Below are positions 38,714-50,614 of a DNA stretch of 64,000 nucleotides, piece by piece. The translations under genes were made by a program, and so were the position numbers. Origin of the DNA: Acanthamoeba sp. SK_2022b (Eukaryota > Discosea > Longamoebia > Acanthamoebidae). Within the stretch, counting starts at the first letter, position 1; each line of letters begins with the position of its first letter. The notes below the pieces were generated by a model. That model was not told the DNA's origin and made no database searches. It saw nothing but the letters and a program-made list of their open reading frames with translations. Where the stretch lies: assembly GCA_027943245.1 (NCBI GenBank), contig JANDJZ010000174.1, positions 17,558 through 81,557 on the forward strand, written 5' to 3'.

Positions 38714-39252
38714 CTAGGCGTCGAGCTTGTCATACGCGCCGTCGCGCTTGCTGCCGGCGTTGCGATGAAGCGTCGTGTAGGGCTCTTCGTGGTCGATCAC
38801 GATGCCCTCCTCGAAGCGATCGTCCCGCATCAACCGTCGTCGCTCCTCCTTCTTCTTGGACGACTTGCGCTTGCCGCCGTGGCCGTCGTCGTCGCCCTGG
38901 CCGCCCAGGCCCGCGAGCCCGCTGACGTCATCACCGCCGGACGACGCGGCCTCCATGTCCTCGACGTAGCGGTAGTTGAAGGTGAAGCCGACGAAGATGA
39001 TGATGAACAACACCATCAGCCCGGCAAAGAAGAAGAACTCGATCCACCGCTCGGAGAAGAGCTTGGACTCGGCGATGACCGCCACGATGGCGTTGCCCAC
39101 GGCCGTGGTCAGGAGCCAGCCGGCCATCACCACGCTCTTCATCGACTGCGGGGCCTGGCTGTACGCGAACTCGAGGCCCGTGATCGAGACCATGATCTCG
39201 CCGCACCCGAGCAGGAAGTACTGCGGGATCTGTGCGTGCGTGTACCATGCCG

Positions 39253-39312
<60 letters not shown>

Positions 39313-41833
39313 TGTGTTGTGTGGTGGTTAGAGTGTGACGCTAGGCTTGTGTATCAGAAGGAGACAGACAGGCGTGTGGGCGTGTGTACCTGCCAAGCGA
39401 TGAAGAGGTGGTCCTCCTCGAGCCACAGCTCAAGGAAGCCGGCCACAACGAACGAGAGGGAGATGAAGAGCATGCCGATCGACATACGCATGAGCGGCCT
39501 CAAACGGATCTGCGCATAGAATCCAATAAATAAATAAATAATAATTGGACGTGCACCAGCTGGCAGTGGACAGCTTGTTTGGAGGAGGGGGCAGAGCGTG
39601 CGTACTCCGATTTTCTCGAGACCAGGGTACACGATTTTGTTGAAGATCGGGATGAGCGTCTGTCCTCGTGTGAGAGTTGATGATGGGTTTGTGGAATATT
39701 AGTGTAATGCGTGTGATTAAATGAGTAGAGTGAGCGTATGAGTGTATGGTGTGGTGTGCGTGCGAGCGTGTCGTTTGCGAGCGTGCGACACGTTGATAAC
39801 GACGGTATAGGTGAATGATTGTTCTGATGAGGGGGGGGGGCAAGCAAGTACGAGCATGATAAGCGGGTTGAGCGTGGGGACTTGATCGGGCTGGATGGTA
39901 AGCCCAAAGATCTCTCGGTCCATGATGTCCGCCTACACATGTACCACGCCACCCCCTCCTTTGCGTGAGTCGATCGATTCTCCTCTTATCGCTCGGCGGA
40001 GACGTGGGAGGAGACCTGGAACACCCAGCGGGACGCGTGCTGGTCAAAGAGCGACCAGAAGACCGGCAAGGGGCTGAGGGCACGACAGGGGAGGGAGAGC
40101 GCGTGTGAGAAAGCAAGAGAGAGGCAGTGGGAGGAGAGGAGAGGAGAGGAGGGGGGAGGGAAAAGTACATGAACACTCGGTAGACGCCGAGGGCCGCCTT
40201 GATGTCGGTGATGGTCTGTCGGTCGTACTTGTCCTCGGCGTGCTCCCAGAAGCCCTTCTTGGACCCGCCCGACCTGCACTTGCCCCGGATCCCGGCCTGG
40301 CGGTGTCCACACGTGCGCGCTCTCATGAGAGGCGAGGCTCGTGCGAGGCGGCAAGTCGACAAATAAAAAAACACGTACAGCCAAGGCGCCGAAGAGAATG
40401 TTGGTCATGTTGGCGCCAGGCGGGATCTGGTCGTGTAGGTTCACGTGTTGGATGTGTTGCGTGAGAAATGATTGAACTGAGGAAGGGAGGGAGAGAGGAG
40501 GCACGTCGTACGATGCGGTAGGTGGGAAGGCCGGCCCAGAAGACGACTGTGGCCAGGGTCAGCAGCGCCGCGGGCACGCCAAACGCGATGTAGTACTGCA
40601 AGAGACGAGACAGCGGGGCACGCTCAGCGTTTGTGCGCGATTGGTGTGGAGGAGAGGGCAGCAGGCGAAGATGGGAGGGCCGCGTACAGTGGTGTACTCA
40701 CGGAGCAGCGGGGTGATGATGGTGGACGCGAGGCTGCCGGCATTGATGCAGAAGTAGAACATCGCAAAAACCACACCCAGCATCGCTTCCTGGCCCTTGA
40801 CGAACTGGTCGCCGACGAACGAGGAAACGCAGGGCTTGATGCCGCCCGTGCCCAGCGAGACTGCGAGAGCGCGACGCGATACATAGCCTTGGCGTGTGAG
40901 ATGTCGCCGCCGCCACGCAAAGGGGGGAATGGATGTGTGGAGAGGGGAGGGGAGCACACCGAGGGTGAGGCCCACGGCAGCGCCCCACCAGTGCGGGGGG
41001 TCGCCCGTGGCGCCGGGGATGGAGGTCACCGACAGCACGATGCTGCCAGCCACGTACACGAACGACAGATAGAGGATCGTCTTGAACTTGCCTGCGCGGG
41101 TCACGTTCACGACGTTCGATCGTTTGTTCGTTTCGTTTCGTTCGTTCGTTCGTGCGCACACGCAGCTGGAGGGGGGGAGAGTAACAGGGTAGAGGGGTGT
41201 GACTTACCCAGGAAGGAGTCGGAGATGTAGCCGCCCAACAGAGCGCACGAGTAGGCACCAAAGATGAAGGCGTGGATGATCTGCAATGCACCACGAGGGA
41301 TGTATTAATTAATATATATTTCTATATATTGTTTGAATAAAGAGAAATAAATAAAATAAAACCTATAGGCGTACCATGGTCGAGGTGTCCTCGGAGAAGA
41401 GCAAGTATTTGTGCAGATAGATAGCAAGGATGGCCTTGAGACCGTAGAAAGAGAACCTGCAGCCGAGGAGAAGCTCGCAAATGAACACCACGCACACGCA
41501 CACGCACGCACGCACACACACACGCCAAAAGGGAGAGAGAAGAACCGCTCGCAGGCTTCGTTGCCCATGATGAAGGCGATGCTCTTGGGCCATTTGGTAA
41601 GATCCGGCGGCAGCAATGTCTGCGTGTCTGGACTTGTCAGCTTCGCATTGCCCCTCCCCTGCCATGACGCCAACGTTCCCATTATTCACTATTATAATAA
41701 ATTAAATAAAGTGAATAAATCAATAATAATCACATGTGTCCAATAATGAACAAAAGTGATCATAACAAGGGGAGTGTACGTCACTCTCAGAGCTCGCGTC
41801 CATGCGAGCCACAACGATCTTGGACTCATCCAT
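38714..41833 (-). CDS. POT/PTR (SLC15-like) proton-coupled peptide transporter
   Basis: Twelve-helix major-facilitator protein importing di- and tripeptides with protons. The ATG at 41831-41833 gives MDESKIVVARMDASSE, spliced phase 1 to NTQTLLPPDLTKWPKSIAFI. The family's H+-coupling motif ExxERF is restored by splicing: GNEACERF and SFYGLKAIL across an intron. Next are IIHAFIFGAYSCALLGGYIS followed by DSFLGKFKTI, a match to the PTR2 signature region; then LTLVSLGTGGIKPCVSSFVG and FCINAGSLASTIITPLLRE, also signature-like. Later come FWSLFDQHASRWVFQA, PTLNPLIMLVL, FNKIVYPGLEKIGIRLRPLM and GCGEIMVSITGLEFAYSQAP, then the last helices and a charged cytoplasmic tail (KRKSSKKKEERRR...). Stop 38714-38716. 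About eight introns, one with a GT tract. Confidence 0.94.
39253..39310. repeat. (GT)n microsatellite in a peptide-transporter intron
   Basis: About 57 bp of GT on the plus strand inside the intron before the exon encoding the PQYFLLGCGEIMVS-type segment of the minus-strand transporter gene. Confidence 0.95.
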
Positions 41834-42221
41834 TTGTGCCAGACGTGAACGAGGTAACGATGAAGTGTGGAACGGCAGTGCAAGGCTTTTGGACACCCGA
41901 TTATAAAGAGAGAGAGGAGAAATGAGGAAAGTGACGAGGAAGATGAGGGAGAAACGGGCAGTGAACACAGCGCCGACAGACTCGCCGAGTGTTCTTCGCG
42001 GACAAAAGGCCGCCACTCGTGTTCGTCTCCGGCAGCAGAGAAAAGGCCAACGAAATGCACCAGAGCGGGCGTCGGAGAGCAAGCAACGCACAGGCCCGTC
42101 TGCGGGCCAAGGTGCACCAGACCAACGCACAGCTCACGGCTTGGTCTTTTTGAAGTCGACCAAAACAAGCATGTCCATTTATGTTCATTTGTTTATTTAT
42201 GTTTTGTTTTGGGAGAGGGCG
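41834..42221. other. intergenic region between the peptide transporter and TMEM70-like genes
   Basis: These 388 bp hold no supported gene. The part next to 42222 is T-rich (TTTATGTTCATTTGTTTATT) and probably the 3' UTR of the TMEM70-like gene. The part nearer 41834 should contain the promoter and leader of the transporter. No TATA-like box stands out. Confidence 0.35.
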
Positions 42222-43278
42222 CTACTCTCGGTCGGCAAAGGGGAATAGCTCATGCCACAGGTCCTTGTCCTCGAAGGCGGTGTACTCGAGGCAGTAGTTC
42301 TTGCGGTTGCGCTCCGAGTAGAAGGTGACGTAGGGCATGATGGTCTGCGGGGCGTGGATGTCGTCTACGTCCACCTCCTCCGTTCGCGTGCGCGTGATGA
42401 GATTGTAGGTGTGCAGCACCAGCTTCTGCTTCTTCTCCGGCGACTGCAGCTGTGCGTCGGTGGACGACTGGCCCGCCTCGGCCGGCGTGCTCAGATAGGC
42501 CTTGGTCACGTAGCCCTTCGTCAGGTGATTCAGCAGCGCCGTCGTGCTCACACCAAAGAACAACGCTGCCAACAGCGACAACAAGATGGCATCGTGATAA
42601 AGGACTCGATGAGCTATCATCAAACTTCACTGGTCGGATGCTCCAGCGACAGCGACAGCAACAGCGGCGGCGGCGATGTACCGGTCAGGCCCAGAGCGGA
42701 GCGGCCGAGCAGGGGCACGTCGGGATTGCCGAACATGACCAGGATGGGCGTGCCGGCGAGGGAGGCCAAGCACGTCGTCAGCGAGAAGAGCTTGAGCCCG
42801 CGCAGAATCCTAAGGAGAGCGTGTGATCGCCGCACATCAGCAAAGGCCGTGTCATGTGGCCCAAGAGTAGGCGCGAGCAGCGAGGATCGTTGGTATCGTA
42901 CCCCTTCTTAGGCGCGTCGTAGATCAGCTCCACCTTGTCAGTGGCCGCATTCACCTGTGCGTCGCGTTGATCCTCGCTTTGTTCTCCGTTGGACTGCTTA
43001 TCGCTGCTTGGTGCCGTTTCTGCTGCGGGGCTCGTGGAGTAGAGGCGGACAGCATGGCTCCTGAACGAAAATCGCGAGTTGATGGTCGAAGGTCGCTGTG
43101 CGAGCAGCGAGATGTTCCTTCGCAAATGGAGAGCAGGAGACGGGCCGGCAGATCGGCTGTAGAGGGTGGAAGAATCACCCACGATTCCTGGAATCGCCGA
43201 TCGATTTGCACCCTGCCTCATCGTAATACATGACGGCCTCAGCTTGAAGCTGGAACTGCACCCTCTTACCGCCTTCAT
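42222..43278 (-). CDS. TMEM70-like mitochondrial inner-membrane protein
   Basis: TMEM70 family proteins are inner-membrane assembly factors for ATP synthase and complex I. The ATG at 43276-43278 gives a basic, Ser-rich, non-acidic start (MKAVRGCSSSFKLRPSCITM) typical of a mitochondrial presequence; an in-frame ATG at 43363-43365 would add a hydrophobic segment and is less likely. Exon 1 ends with VELIYDAPKKGYDT, which fits the family's Y.GP/AP region ahead of the first helix. Exon 2 has ILRGLKLFSLTTCLASLAGT and PILVMFGNPDVPLLGRSALG. Exon 3 has ALFFGVSTTALLNHLTKGYV followed by TKAYLS (second helix and the family's H..TK.YV motif), then a soluble domain with LVLHTYNLITRTRTEEVDVD and stop at 42222-42224. 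The diagnostic strings agree with what I know of the family; location in mitochondria is inferred. Confidence 0.82.
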
Positions 43279-43413
43279 CACAGCTGCTGGTCCGATTAGC
43301 ACTCGTGGTGACCAACGTGAAGAAAAAAAAGAAATTGCACAAAAAAGAAAACGATAAAAATTCATTTAAATAAGACAGGCGCGAAGAACAAGGGAGATGG
43401 AAGTAACTCTCTG

Positions 43414-46400
43414 TTAGTAGATGTTGTGTTGGTGGAAGAAAGGCTTATACTTCATATCGTCCTCCATGATGTGGTGCAGAAGCCACTCGCGAAGGAATTT
43501 GGCCAGCTTGCTGAGATTGATGCTCTTGCCCTTCTGGTGCAGCTTGCAGAATTGCTCCACCTGCTCCAGCAACCTCCTAAATGGCTGGCCGTTAGATAGA
43601 CGCCCCTCCGCGCACGTCCACACTCACAGACGCGTGCGCACTTGTGTTTGCGGACATGGCCGGCCTCGTCGGGGTAGTTGAACTTTGTGAACAGCTCCTC
43701 CTCTTGCGCAAAGTGGTAGTGCGTGTAGTCGATCAGGCACTGCAACAAAGAAGAGATCTGCTGTCGTCGCTTGTCCTTCTCTTGCGTTCTATGCACGTCG
43801 GGGTCACGTGAGTGGACTCGTCGCCATCGTGGTGTGTGGGCAGGTGTGTTGAGTGTGGTACCCGATGATGGCGAAGAGAACGTTGATGTACTCCACGAGG
43901 CGCTGATGGGCCTTATCGAACTTCTTGACGCCCACGGACAGCGAGTCGGTCCACATCATCAGCGGTCGATTCTTGCCGCCACTACACCCACACAATGAAC
44001 GACTCGATGTGAGTGATTCCAGCAACTACCGTCGGTACGTCGGGCGAAGCACGAGGGGCTCACCTCTTGTCGTCAAACACGATTTCCTTCTTCAAGCTCT
44101 CGAACATGGGCTTGAACAGGCTCACTACGAACCAACGTGAAGCAACCGGTGAGTCAACATGAGCTACATGGCAACACAAGAGATAAAGGTGTGAGAACGC
44201 GCGAACCCTTGAGGTAGGACTGCACGCTGGGAGTGGCCACGTCCAACGGCGACAGATTCTTTTCGTTCAAAACGTTGGCCGAGGCTCCCCGCTTCAGGAG
44301 CGCCTTCACGATCTACGCAGAGTACGATCCCGTGAGTACAGTAGAAAGGGGAGAGAAGTGGAAAGATAATCGAAACCTTCAAGTGGTTGTGAGACGCGGC
44401 AAAGTGGAGCGCGGTGTCGCCGTTGATATCTCGCAGATCGGTCTGCGCCCCCCGCCTGTCCTCCAATAGGAGCGCCACCACCTTGGGATTGCCAACTGCG
44501 TCGACCACCGCAAATAGTGGAAGATGAATGAGTGCCATGTGGGGGCGTAGGTGACATGCGAGAGTATTTGTACTGGTGCTGGCCAGGTGAAGAGGCGTCT
44601 TCATTCTATCGTTCGCGATGTTGATGATGTCCGGCTGTGCATCAAGGATCACCTAAAAGCCAGCAGGGAGAGAGAGAGGAAACGTTTGTGCGCTTCCCAA
44701 ATGAGCAGCAGTGCGTGAGGACGTGAATGCATACCCTGAGGGCCTTGATATCCTGGCAGGCGACGACTCGGTGGACAATGCGAACGAGTTTCGTTTGCTC
44801 GATATCGCTATCCCTTCCACCTTTGGTAGCTGGGCCGGCGTCCTTTCTGGCCGAAGGCTGGATCTCGAGTGATCGCTCATAAAGCCGATCTTCATCAAAC
44901 ACCTTGATTAAGGCGTGTGCGTGGATAACACAGCGTTAGTATATGCAAATCGCAAGGCTATCAAAAAACATGAGAAAAAGATACCTCGACGCCTTGCAGG
45001 AAAGAGAGCGCAGTGTCGTTCACTTGAATCTGGTGTTGGGGCAACAGCTGATACTTGAGGACATCGGTGATGATGGTGTAGAATAGCGTCATGCGCTCGA
45101 AGTTGATCAAATCACTGCGTGAGTTTTTGCTGGATGTGAGCATCTCATGAAGAGCAGGTTGGGGCGTGGACCACGCACCCTTCCAAGAAGCTAGGATTGC
45201 CATCATTGGCGAACGTTAGGTCGCGCAACACCAAAGCTACAGTAGTGTGGGAGTAAGAAGAATCAGTCACTCGTTGCCCGAGACGCGATTGGTGCGATAG
45301 CGCAATCGTACCAATGTAAGGCGTCATCGGAGGCGCAAGCGACTCGACATGCGCGCGGTAGTTGCGGAAGTTGCTCGCTGGATCCATGTTCGATACCAGT
45401 CCATCCAGCACCTCGTGACTTCGCGCGGAGACCAACTGCCAAACGTGCGGTGAGTCTCTTTCTCCAGCGCGCGTGTGTGTGTGTGAGTGTTGCATGCGTT
45501 ACCTCCCAGGTCTGCTTGAGTCGTGAGATGGAAAAGCTGTTTAGACCCGAGATGATGTCCATGGCGGTGTTGAAGCTGTTAAGCTCCCAACAGCACTGGG
45601 CGACCCTGATGAAGGCCTCGATGGTCGCCACTCGCGACTTCTCGTCGGGCGCCGTCACGATCTCCGTTGCGACCCAGCTGCTTACCCGGTTCGAAGCTTT
45701 GGCAAAGTCGGTGATCAACCCCACTGGTCGCTTGATGTTCACCAACAGATCCAACGCTGTGATTCTGTTCAACATGGCATGATCGATGCAGGGCGTGAGC
45801 CAAAGTCGTGGCGCAAAAGGGAGCCAAGACGTGATTGAACGCGCACTTATTATAACGCTGCTGTTCCTTGAAGGCCAGGTGCAGGGCGAGCTCCTCCGAT
45901 TCGAAGTCGAGCACCGAGCCGATCTGGCCTGTGTTGGCGTTTTGCCCTTTAGACCATCAGGCTGCGTGGTACAAACGCAATCTGGGATGTACCCGACACC
46001 AGATTGCAGGTCATGTCCTTGAGCACCGAGGGATCGGATCGCCGCTTCCTGCACAACGAGCGATTGACGTCAGCCAATGAAAGAGCGCGCATACAAACAT
46101 GTGTCGACTGCTGACGCACTGGAAGCGTTGAAGGATGACGGAATCGGTAAGATCGCGCGGGGAGTTGGCCTGCTGTCTGAGACCACACAAATGCCAGGAG
46201 CGTGAGTCGGCGTCGATGCTTGATTGGACAGGTGCGAGTGGGCTGAATGGCGCAGTACCGTGTGAAGGTGGGGAATGAATGGTTGACCCGCGATTCCTTC
46301 ACCGCCGTGCTGTAATGGGAGCAGATGTGAGTTGACTGAGTATGGTACAAACATGCGAAAGCGAGAATGACGTACATGAGTTTCTTCTTCCTGGTCTGGA

Positions 46401-46422
46401 TAGTGAGCGCAACAACATACAG

Positions 46423-46488
<66 letters not shown>

Positions 46489-49400
46489 AGAGAGAGAGAG
46501 AGAACACATGAATGAAAAATCAAAGTCTGCGTCTTCAAGAGACATCAAGATGCGCTGTGGGTAGATTCGAACCACTCCGGACCTGACCCGGTCGAGTGCT
46601 TCGGTGAAGCTAGGCACTTGGTCACGAGCTACGATCGACACAAACTTGAGCAACTTGGCGCTCAGCGGTTCATCATGCGCATTGTCGTGTTCCTCTGCAG
46701 GTCGAAAAGTCAGCCACCAGAAGTATGCTATACTGGTTTCAACTTCAGGGAGGAGTGGGTACCTGGAATGGAGGCGAGATCTGCGTCGTGCGTCTCGACA
46801 CCAAAGTCCTGCAGCGCCCAGTTGACCACCCACCGGTGGATGAAATCCATCACGCTGTCGCCGTACAGTAGAGAGTTGGCCAGCGTCAGCGGTTGGAGAG
46901 AGATGAGACGTGGAGCCAGATGAAGCAGCGAGAGGGAGACATACTTGGCTGTGAACGCCTTGGTGGAGACGCTCTCCTCGCCCGAATGCAGCGAATACAT
47001 GGCCACTCTGTCCAAGAGACACAGAGAGCGAAATCAGATTCAAGCGTGGTTGAGAGGTTGGTGCGTTGCTGCATGGGTAAAGCCACATACAGAGAAGAGA
47101 TCTTCTCCAGCAGTTGCTCGGGACTGCAGTACTGGCGGTAGCACAGCAGGAAGGCATCTCTGTCGGACCATATCTTGGATAGAAGATGACAACAATCACG
47201 CGTGAGCCACTGGAGGAGACCGAGGGCGCTGCTAGACAGAGGCTTACCTCGGTCCGATTGCTGCCGGCGGAGAGGGGCTTGGAGCACACCCACTCGATGA
47301 CCTTCTCCAGCGAACCGGCGCGAAGGCTGCCCTTCTCCGAGAAAATCACCGGCGCGCGCACCTCCTCCACGTCGTGCTTCTCGATCACCTCTGCACCGCG
47401 GTGATGGTGTTGGGATTGCAGAGTGATCAGTAGAGAGAGGGAGGGAGGGAGAGAGAGAGAGTTCCTCGAGATGAGACGAGGTAGAGGCCTTACCAAGTTC
47501 GAGGTTCTTGGTGAGCGTCGCGGAATAGGCTTCGACAAACCACCGCTGCTCGGAGCGCATATCGGTGATTAGCGCCTCGACGTCGTGCTGCGGCTTGCCC
47601 TGAGGAGCGAGCAGATAGGAGGAATCAATATCGCGCAGTCGTGTCGATCACGCGTGAAAAACGGCGGCGAGCTTCCTGCGCACCATGGCGACGATGGCCT
47701 GGCCGATGGCCTCCTCGACCAAGAACGGCACGACACCGCCCAGCCTGCGCCAATTACGACTCGGTGAGAATGGCATCACGACAGCAAAAGCGAAGGCTTT
47801 GGGATTACCCGCAGTAGTAGTAGATGGCATCCTTGTGCTGGACATAAGAGGCTACGAGCTCCCTCTTCTCGTGGATCTTGTCTTGCACGAAGATGCGCTC
47901 CTCTTGGTCATGCGAGAACGCCGAGACAACTTCGTTGAGGACTCCTGTGAGCGAATGAGTGAGATGGCCATAAACGCAGGGTGCAGGCAGTCGATGATGG
48001 CAAGAAGGAGTAACCCGTCTGTATGAACTCGTCGAGCTCCTTCTGGAATAGGAAATCCTGGTCTCTGTGCCTGCAACCGTAGAACAATACCATCGAGCCC
48101 AGTGCGGCGCCTGTGGTGGAAGGAAGAGGTGAGACCTCATAGAGTAGAAATGAGCTGGTAGGCCACTTTACGAGGTGCCGATGTGTGGGCGTGCCTTGAT
48201 CGAGCATGGTCTTGCGGAGGTGGAGAAGGGAGATGGCGGTGGCCACGCCCGTGCCTAGCGCAACAAACATGAGCGGCGATTTGGCCTTGTGTTCGTTGTA
48301 TCGGAACACGCCCTTCTGTATGTTGACTGCCAACATATCTGTTCACCACGCACAACGAGAACGTTGAGCAAAGCGCCATGTGGAGCTGGCCGGTTTCTAT
48401 CGGGGTACCTTGCTTGCGGTTGAGGCGGGAGAGATAGGAGGTGGCCAATCCCTTGACAGTCCTCCCGCCGGGCGCACGCCATTCTCGACAGAGATAGATG
48501 AATCGGAGCTGCCTGCGGTGAAGCTGAACGGAGAGGCATAGACGAGTTCGAAGCAGTCAGCTCTGCGGTGTGTGCCGGTGTCACGCGTGGGTTACCTGAG
48601 GGCAGCTGATGATGGAGTAGAGCCGAGGCCGAATAAGAGGGATGAATGTGACCAGCTCGGCGAGGGTCAGACGGACTGATGAGTAGCGCAACAGAATGTC
48701 ACAGGCAGAAGGAAACTCAGCGTTGAACGACTCCCATGCAACCTGTGCGACAGCCGCGAACATGTACATGAGCGGGACTGCGCTGTGAGCAGATGCAGAG
48801 GGCTGTCGACGCACAGGATCGTCTAGGAGCAGTTGCAGCTTCTCTTTCTCAGTCGGGCTGAGCGATTGGGCAACGAAGCGGATCAGGTGCTTCGTGGGCC
48901 GCCCGAACAGGTCCAGGTATTTGGTCAACAGTTCGCTCACAGTCAGCGGCTGCGTGATCTTCAGCGGAGGCAGGCCTGGTTGTGCACGATGGCGAATTGC
49001 GCATTGGTTGTGATTCAAGTACAAGCAACAAAACTCCAACAAAACTCATTTAAATAACAGAGAATTATTAAAAAAACAAAATACGCTTACCTTCCATGGT
49101 CGGGGTGATGGTGAGCGAAGTCGTGGGATCGAGGTCGTAGAAACGCATGAATGCGGAGACCGAGCCGATGTCATTCTGAGGCAGAATGGAGATGTGATCG
49201 CCCACCTCATAGCTGAGTGGAGAAAAACGTTATGATGGTGATTGCTAGATGGCAGATGGCCACAGGCTTAACCGAATAGAGCCAGGCTCACGTACTTGAG
49301 GTTTGTGTGCTTGAGCGAGATGTCAGCTCGGTAGATGCGACGAATGTAGTTCTCGGGTGTGACCTTCTTGTTGCGCTTCAGCTTCGCATAGGCGTATCCT

Positions 49401-50413
49401 GGCGGAGCTCCTGAACGAGATTCACGCCAGTCAATCAAAACTACGCCATGTTGCGAACTCGCCCAGAACGAAGAGATCGATGGCAGTCAGGGGTAGGCAC
49501 GTTTGCGTTCGACTCGACGGGAGCTCGACATGCTTTCAGAGAGCTGAGCTGTTGCGGACTGCTCGGCGACATCGTAGAGGGCGGAGGTGATATGCAGCGG
49601 GTTCTTCTCCAAGGCCTCCCTCTCCACACCATCGATGATGCTCGAGAAGAACCCGATCATCCATGGCACGAAGGTGGTGTAGTGTCTGACGAGTGTCCGT
49701 ATGTTTGCGTCATCATTAGTCAGAACGGCCATCCACCATCGGAGCTGAACGTGTAGTACCCGTCAGGATCGAGTTCGCAACCAAGGCCAAGCTTGTAGAC
49801 ATCAGTCGCACCGAGATCCAGCAGCTTTGAATGTAGTTTCTGCATGCGGTGGTTGAGTGAACGCTCTGTGGGATCAACTAGGTGCCGGCAATGTCTGTAC
49901 CTTGGCCGCGTTGTTGAAGTCGTGTCGGGTGTTCTTGTTGCCCAGCCCGAACACGCCAAAGCGCAGATGTGCGAGACTACCTTGCGTCATTCCACACAGC
50001 GCCTCCCATGCTTTCTGTACGTGCATTCAACACACGCCCCGAAATTGAGAAGGGCTGGTCCAGGCCGAGAACAGTTCAATTTGGGGAAGTTAGTGCCTGC
50101 GTGTTCGCTGGAAAGGTCCCCGTCCCGTAGGTTGAGCAGCAGATGGCCACCAGCGATTCCTTCGTCAGCTTGTTCTGTTGCCAAGCAGCCACGGTAATAA
50201 TTAATAGAAAAAAAATAATTAAAATAGAAAAAAAACTGAACACTCTATGCAGGTACGTACCACGTCGTATTGATCGAAGGGAAGGAGGCGGGCAGTGAGT
50301 CCGTGCTTGCGAGCCACAAAGGCCAAGCGTCCACCCAACTCTTCGGCGCTTCCAGTTTGGGTGCCCACAAGGATCAACAGCTCCTCTCCTCTTCGCTGTT
50401 CTGTTTCTTCCAT
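43414..50413 (-). CDS. fusion protein: NADPH diflavin reductase, RasGEF, ankyrin repeats, hemerythrin
   Basis: Predicted cytosolic signalling protein of roughly 1,500 residues (estimate). ATG at 50411-50413; an in-frame ATG at 50594-50596 is the alternative. FMN domain: ILVGTQTGSAEELGGRLAFV, CCSTYGTGTFPANT, LRFGVFGLGNKNTRHDF. FAD/NADPH domain: NLKYEVGDHISILPQND, RPRLYSIISCP, LMFVALGTGVATAISLLHLR, MVLFYGCRHRDQDFLFQKEL, ERIFVQDKI, AIYYYCG. At 47660-47580 the reductase end RRKLAA is joined phase 0 to GKPQHDVEALITDMRSEQRW, then by a phase-1 intron to a RasGEF N-domain (GSLRAGSLEKVIEWVC; DRDAFLLCYRQYCSPEQLLE). RasGEF core: VLDFESEELALHLAF, ITALDLLVNIKRPVG, QCCWELNSFNTAMDIISGLN, LTFANDGNPSFLEG. Ankyrin: DRMKTPLHLAS, DINGDTALHFAASHNHLK. 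Hemerythrin: KAHQRL, HYHFAQEEE, GHVRKHK, HHIMEDDMKY; stop 43414-43416. Confidence 0.85.
46424..46502. repeat. (CA)n then (GA)n microsatellite in a RasGEF-region intron
   Basis: About 60 bp of CA followed by about 17 bp of GA on the plus strand, inside an intron of the fusion gene between the RasGEF N-domain and the catalytic domain. The arrangement copies that at 16334-16410. Confidence 0.95.
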
Positions 50414-50614
50414 CTCCTGCGTTAATCTTCCTCGAAGACGGTTACGACTCGACCTCGGTGTGGCTAACTCATGTGCGGAGCTTGGTGTGGTGGCCCGGAT
50501 CAGTTCCGGGCCAAGCCCCATCCGGTTGGTAGAGGCTCCGGAAGTCCCGCAGAAATCACAATTTGAAATCTCTTGCATTAATGTTTGATATTTCACACTC
50601 CGAAGGGATCCGTC

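Noticed and set aside
38711..39331. 206-residue plus-strand reading ending in Cys-Val repeats
   Set aside because: Antisense to the well-supported peptide-transporter C-terminus and ends in the GT repeat.
46540..46620. tRNA-like GATTCGAACC string
   Set aside because: It lies within an exon of the fusion gene (RVRSGVVRIYPQRI) and lacks the remaining tRNA arms.
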